DNA from: Lonicera japonica
Taxonomy: Eukaryota > Streptophyta > Magnoliopsida > Dipsacales > Caprifoliaceae
Assembly: GCA_021464415.1 (NCBI GenBank)
Contig: JAKCWG010000782.1
Coordinates: 142,538 to 206,537 of the forward strand
DNA: 64,000 nt
Direction of reading: 5' to 3'
Below are positions 60,701 to 64,000 of this stretch, in pieces. The notes beneath the pieces were generated by a model. That model ran no database searches. It saw only the letters and a list, made by a program, of their open reading frames with translations, and had not been told where the DNA came from. How positions within the stretch are numbered: position 1 is the first letter of the stretch; each line of letters opens with the position of its first letter. A program made the position numbers and the translations under genes.

Positions 60701-62307
60701 TATTATGGAAATGGAATCCGTGAATATGAGAAGGAACTGGTTAGTATGGGTGTTGTTTCTGAATTCAAAAAAGCTGCTGAGTTTGTGGTTAATGGCCTTT
60801 TTTTACCTCAGAACCCAAGCAGTATAACTCCTCCAAATGTTTTTTCATTGCTGAATTGCATTCGGAATCTACTGCAAAAGCCGAGTTACGATTTTCCGGA
60901 TTCGTTTATGAAGAAGACTGGTAAAAAGTGGATGAAAACCCTTGCTGGTTACAAGTCTCCAAAAGAGTGTTTGTTGTTCACTTCTGATTGGAATACTTTC
61001 TTACGGCCTGAGGATGGACCTTTCATTGATGAAAAATTTTATTGGTTCCGAAATTATGTCTTATGAAAAAGAGCTTAGTTTGCTTGGAGTGACAATGGAT
61101 GTTAAAAGTGGCTGCCCATTGCTTCTCAGTCACCTCGATTTCCATTCTAATTTCACCACAATTAATCGCATCTATAGTTACTTGTGCAACTTCAATGTGG
61201 AGGTGATTGATGAAGTATCCAAAAAGATTTGGATCCCAAATGGAAGTGATGATGGAAAGTGGATTAAGCCCGTGGAGTGCGTTCTTCACGACAAAAATGA
61301 TCTCTTTGGTTTGCAGGTGAATGTTTTGGAAAAACACTACGAACAGAAAATACTCAACTTCTTCTCCAATGTTTTCGAGAGTTAGAACTAATCCTTCCCT
61401 CGATGACTACTGCAAGCTTTGGAAGGTATGGGAAGTTTCTGGACACCGATTGACGCGTGCTGAATGCTGCGCATTTTGGGGGTTTGTTGTAAAGCAGTGG
61501 AATCAGAAAACGGAGAAAACTCTTGCCGAAAAATTGTTGAAGTTGCCGGTTTACGTAAATTCAGGTTGTGATGAAATTCTTCTGGTTGACAAGAATGATG
61601 TTTTCATTGGTGATGATTTATATCTGAAGGATCTTTTCGAAAATTCAACTTCTCTTTCGCTTTTCGTTTGGTATCCTCAACCGAGCTCGCCCTCCTTGCC
61701 TCGATCCAAGCTCCTTGAAATATACAGCAAAATCGGAGTTCAAAATTTGTCCGAGTGTGTACAGAAAGAGTTGTCTACTGTGGATAGCGCTGGGCAGAAG
61801 CAAGTGAATCCACAGGAAGTTTTCATTAGACGAGGGCTTTGTAAACTCATTCTTGGCATTTTGGCTGATGTTTCTCTCAATATGGAAGCCAAGAGGAGGC
61901 ATGAAGCTATTAAACGCCTCCTTAAGCTTACATTTTTAGAGACGTTGGAGCCAATTACAGTGGGCTATGGTTTACAACTTTCTTCAGGAGAAATGTTGAA
62001 TCTGAAAGCAACAAGAATGATACGTTGGGACAGAGAGGATTCCAAGTTTTTCACGCAGAAGATGGATATTATTTCTGGTGGGCGTAAGAATCTGATGGAG
62101 TTTGCTTCGTATTTCGCTGAAGTAGTGGCCGAGGGAATGTTATGGGAGGTGGAGGATCAAATGCACCAGCTGGCTGAACTCATCAGGTTGGGATTTCTTG
62201 TGGAATTTGATGAGGAAGCTATTGATTTCTTAATGAAGACAAAGAATCTGCAGCTGTTTTTGGAGGATGAGGAGTTCCTCTCCTCTGTTTTCCCTCCTTC
62301 TCATTAA
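51722..62307 (+). CDS. HSP90-like (GHKL) ATPase-domain giant protein, sacsin/NO VEIN-like; frame-broken in exon 3
   Basis: Exons: 51722-51880, 52479-52689 and 57560-62307; phases fit at both junctions. The start ATG opens MATPRDHIEEIRRTKFSIGG. ATPase motifs span the exon junctions: LMELIQ|NAEDNEY (N-box), LLVFNNEKGFSSKNVDSICS (G1) and RGYIGEKG|IGFKSVF (glycine-rich lid). Exon 3 continues with SIHPEVLLFLSKIKR, WVITLAFPNGKRL, GLYAFLPTEMVTNFPFIIQA and DFVLASSRETILLD. Then come about five repeats of roughly 105 residues and a conserved C-terminus (RMIRWDREDSKFF, LIRLGFLVEFDEEAIDFL). Total about 1700 residues, close to plant relatives such as the Arabidopsis protein I recall as At3g48770. Phase changes by one base near 57858, 59220, 61039 and 61377 break exon 3. 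The family is little studied; sacsin-type domains suggest chaperone-like ATP use. It may be a pseudogene, or the breaks may be assembly indels. Confidence 0.85.
51925..52275. mobile_element. Fold-back MITE, copy b, in intron 1
   Basis: Begins about 45 bases after the exon 1 donor with 'aaggatggtcgctaagttaatt...gtaaacgaatgaattttttcatgaaacttggtgaggatgatct'. It ends with the inverse 'ttcataaaaaaattcatccgtttactacctcgaaatgaacgttccttaagttagtt'. Flanked on the left by (TA)n. Same family as copies a, c and d. Confidence 0.75.
52695..52945. mobile_element. Fold-back MITE, copy c, at the start of intron 2 (left end truncated)
   Basis: The left arm 'tttactcataaaatttgatagagatgat' starts within a few bases of the exon 2 donor (GT at 52690-52691). 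The right arm ends 'aaaattcattcgttcatctctcaaaatcaccgatcttaagttagtt'. The terminal part of the left arm is missing, as if the exon border cut into it. Confidence 0.65.
53690..53945. repeat. Intronic array of alternating inverted ~16-24 bp units
   Basis: GCAATGTGAACTTTGC and its near-inverse GCAAAGTTCATATTGC alternate with the spacer 'ggtccatattttta' for about eight units. Neighbouring units can pair as stems, and a longer unit of about 62 bases is repeated in tandem. Frames through the block, such as 53759-53980, are repeat artefacts. Confidence 0.88.
54566..54956. mobile_element. Fold-back MITE, copy d, in intron 2 (most complete)
   Basis: About 390 bp. Left arm: AAGATTTAAAGAGGATC...TTTAAATGCGGACCAATCATTTTGAGGGAGTAAACGGATGAAT, followed by about 100 more arm bases. 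The right arm is the inverse, ending ATTCATCTGTTTACCCCCTCAAAATGACAGGTCCACATTTAAGGATC...TTAAGATCCTTTTCC. The arms are about 170-180 bases each with almost no loop, so this is a true fold-back. (TA)n flanks both ends, consistent with insertion into a TA microsatellite. No coding capacity. Confidence 0.85.
54957..57559. other. Remainder of intron 2 of the ATPase gene
   Basis: AT-rich; a series of 'ttgcaaatttac / taaatttgcaa' related motifs lies at 56395-56640. Ends in the acceptor 'ccaattttcag'. No independent gene seen; the whole intron is 4.87 kb, unusually long for this window. Confidence 0.6.
59480..61135 (+). repeat. Coding tandem repeats (five units of ~105 residues) in the ATPase protein
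   Basis: Each unit carries, in order, an L-x2-IRxL helix, a 'SIK..RW(L/V)(K/R)T' strand, 'GY(R/K)xPxE(C/S)xLF', 'W', 'PFID(E/Q)xYYG' and 'YKxELxxLGVVxxF'. Units begin near 59490, 59850, 60180, 60500 and 60840. The one-base break at about 61039 falls within unit 5. Confidence 0.85.
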
Positions 62308-64000
62308 GGTATTATCTTGCTATTATTATTATAATTATTATATTACGTTATTTCCTTTTTTATTTTGGTGTGTATATTATAGACTTACAGTGATTATGCA
62401 TGTAATAATAAACTTATTATCTTTTCCATTTTCTGAACTTATTTTCTATTTTCTTGCTTAAATTAGTTGTTGCTTTGAACATGTAACATTTTATGGTTTT
62501 GATCTTGTTGTTATGATATACATTAATACTTAATGAATGAAAAGTATTGGTATACCATCGGAATAAAATTTCGTTGAAATTAATCTAAGTATTACAAGGC
62601 CTAGCTTGTCTCTTAAAACGTAATGCTGAATCTTAGTCCAATTAGGCATTAGGATGTGAGAAAACAAACATTAATTCAATATTTTAATGTTGAATAAGCT
62701 CCCATTTAGTATTAAGTGTACCACATCGGTATTCTTATGTTTATACACCAGATCTGATGCCATTTTAAGCCGTAGTGTGCATTTCCATTCCACTGGAAAA
62801 AAAAGGGATAAAAAAATTTTTTAAGGTCCCAGTAATTGATCCTTTGTTTTTGTACATATTAATGGATTTTATTTCTGAATGCAATTTTATATGCGTATTT
62901 TTTCGTAATAAATAACTATGGTACATGTTTTAACCAACAAAGCATTTATAGTTTTGTGCTTACATGGAAGTGTGATGCGAACATAAGTACAATTATTATT
63001 TATTTATTTTTGAAATATTCCAATTAAGAGTTTAGTTTCTTTTCAAGATATAATTGTGATAATAAAAGTTTGCTATTAGCCTTTGATTCTATTGAAATTA
63101 ATATAAAAAAAATTGCAGAAAATTATATATGAAATACACCAGACACAACCGGACTTTTTCGAACTAACATTCGTGTTTAGCAAGTGTGAGCAGATTTGCA
63201 CCCCGTGCGGGTGCTTGAGAGCATCTTTTTTTTCTAGATTGCTTAACAAACATATAAGAGAATAATCAACGGTTGCCACCAAATAAAACATACACTTAGG
63301 AGCGGATGCAGTAAGAGGGATGGGGGTAAGTCTCCAACCCCCCCCCCCCCCCCCCTCCTCTCTTCTCTTGTCTCTAAAATCCAGTTTCTTTTTCAGTTCA
63401 TAATCAAGGTAATAAATCTCAAAATAGTTAACAAGTTATATTACTAACCATTAATTACATTAAAACTAAAGCATTCTTTAACAAATTATACATAAAACAT
63501 AAACTCTTAATTTGAAAGGAACGAAGTCTCCGACCATTCCACATCCCTCTCCCTTTGTCATTCGCTCGCGCACATACTTCAATAACGACGGCAATGGGAG
63601 TGTTAATGAAGTTGAGACATCTCAAGTGCTCATGGGTGACAAAAGTGAGATGAGAAAGGAATAAACACTACTACTAGAATACTTTTGTACAACACGAGGG
63701 ACACCCATGTGCCTCTATTACCTGGTCTTTCGTACCAACAAAACAAACAAGCATGCCTAACAATCTCTCTCTCTGTCTCTCTCACACACATCTTTTATTT
63801 TTTTGTATACAAGCAATGCACTATCACGAAGACCCATGGTTCGAGTTGTAGGGCATAAGGGTTGGACAGTGGAACAAGACAGCAAGTGCTTACTTTACAC
63901 AAAAGGCAAACGCGTGTACACGCAGAAATTGAAAAGTTTCTTTCTTCATCAGGAAAGCACGTAATTTAACCTTCACACCATTTTCAGCGAACTCGGTAAA
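62308..64000. other. 3' flank, no gene seen
   Basis: AT-rich, with the homopolymer (C)18 at 63338-63355. The strip around 63299-63356 (aggagcggatgcagtaag...) resembles a transposon-end sequence common in plants. No supportable gene to the window end. Confidence 0.55.
63338..63355. repeat. Poly-C tract (18 C)
   Basis: Uninterrupted run of 18 C, flanked by GGGGGTAAGTCTCCAA and TCCTC. Length is likely to be unreliable in assemblies. Confidence 0.95.

Noticed and set aside
51722..62307. Naming the ATPase gene NOV (NO VEIN)
   Set aside because: Domain and family fit the wider NOV/sacsin-like group, but the C-terminus and repeats look closer to the shorter plant relative; orthology cannot be settled here.
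1..64000. tRNA, rRNA, organelle insertions or viral genomes
   Set aside because: No cloverleaf-like tRNA, conserved rRNA segments, plastid/mitochondrial genes or pararetrovirus proteins were recognised by eye; a tRNAscan/Infernal run would be decisive.

Overview
The window is plant nuclear DNA, almost certainly from a eudicot. It is AT-rich, has spliced genes with GT-AG introns, carries TIR-type disease-resistance (TNL) sequence of a kind that grasses lack, and is dominated by plant LTR retrotransposons and MITEs. I see no rRNA, tRNA, organellar or bacterial sequence and no CRISPR array. The species cannot be named from the sequence alone.

Layout. 1-1485 looks like the end of a Ty3/gypsy LTR. 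2047-2508 (minus) is an open TIR-domain exon with its own TATA box. 2.6-12 kb has no gene but holds a solo LTR with a perfect 5-bp target duplication (6141-6953), a Tourist/Harbinger-like MITE with an internal hairpin array (7045-7518) and a Mutator-like MITE with a 9-bp duplication (8689-9231). 12049-23806 is a complete but decayed Ty3/gypsy Tat-lineage retrotransposon of 11.76 kb: two LTRs, gag-pol with dual RNase H, a tandem repeat block, and a spliced antisense gene between pol and the 3' LTR. 24264-25952 resembles an Athila-type LTR. 26317-29593 (plus) is a TNL pseudogene without its TIR exon: NB-ARC, LRRs, C-JID domain and an acidic tail, broken by frameshifts.

31.9-42.2 kb is a graveyard of SIRE-type Ty1/copia elements on the minus strand: pol remnants at 33.7-35.4 kb, gag at 39.3-42.2 kb split by a 1066-bp solo LTR, and two related 3' regions. 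A hAT-like nonautonomous element (36544-37219) sits in the middle. 42.9-49 kb is repetitive DNA in which one block occurs in up to four copies, one of them hit by a MITE.

51722-62307 (plus) is the largest host gene. It is a three-exon, roughly 1700-residue protein of the plant HSP90-like ATPase (sacsin/NO VEIN-like) family, with a GHKL ATPase domain and about five tandem repeats of roughly 105 residues. Exon 3 is interrupted by four single-base frame changes, so it is either a young pseudogene or a victim of assembly indels. Its introns carry several copies of a fold-back MITE family also found just downstream of the TNL pseudogene.

The genes do not form one pathway. The most distinctive things are the TIR-only exon lying opposite to and apart from the TIR-less TNL body, the spliced antisense gene in the Tat element, the intronic MITE family touching splice donors, and the recurrence of short palindrome arrays inside unrelated MITEs. 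I found no clear evidence for a wholly new biological system.
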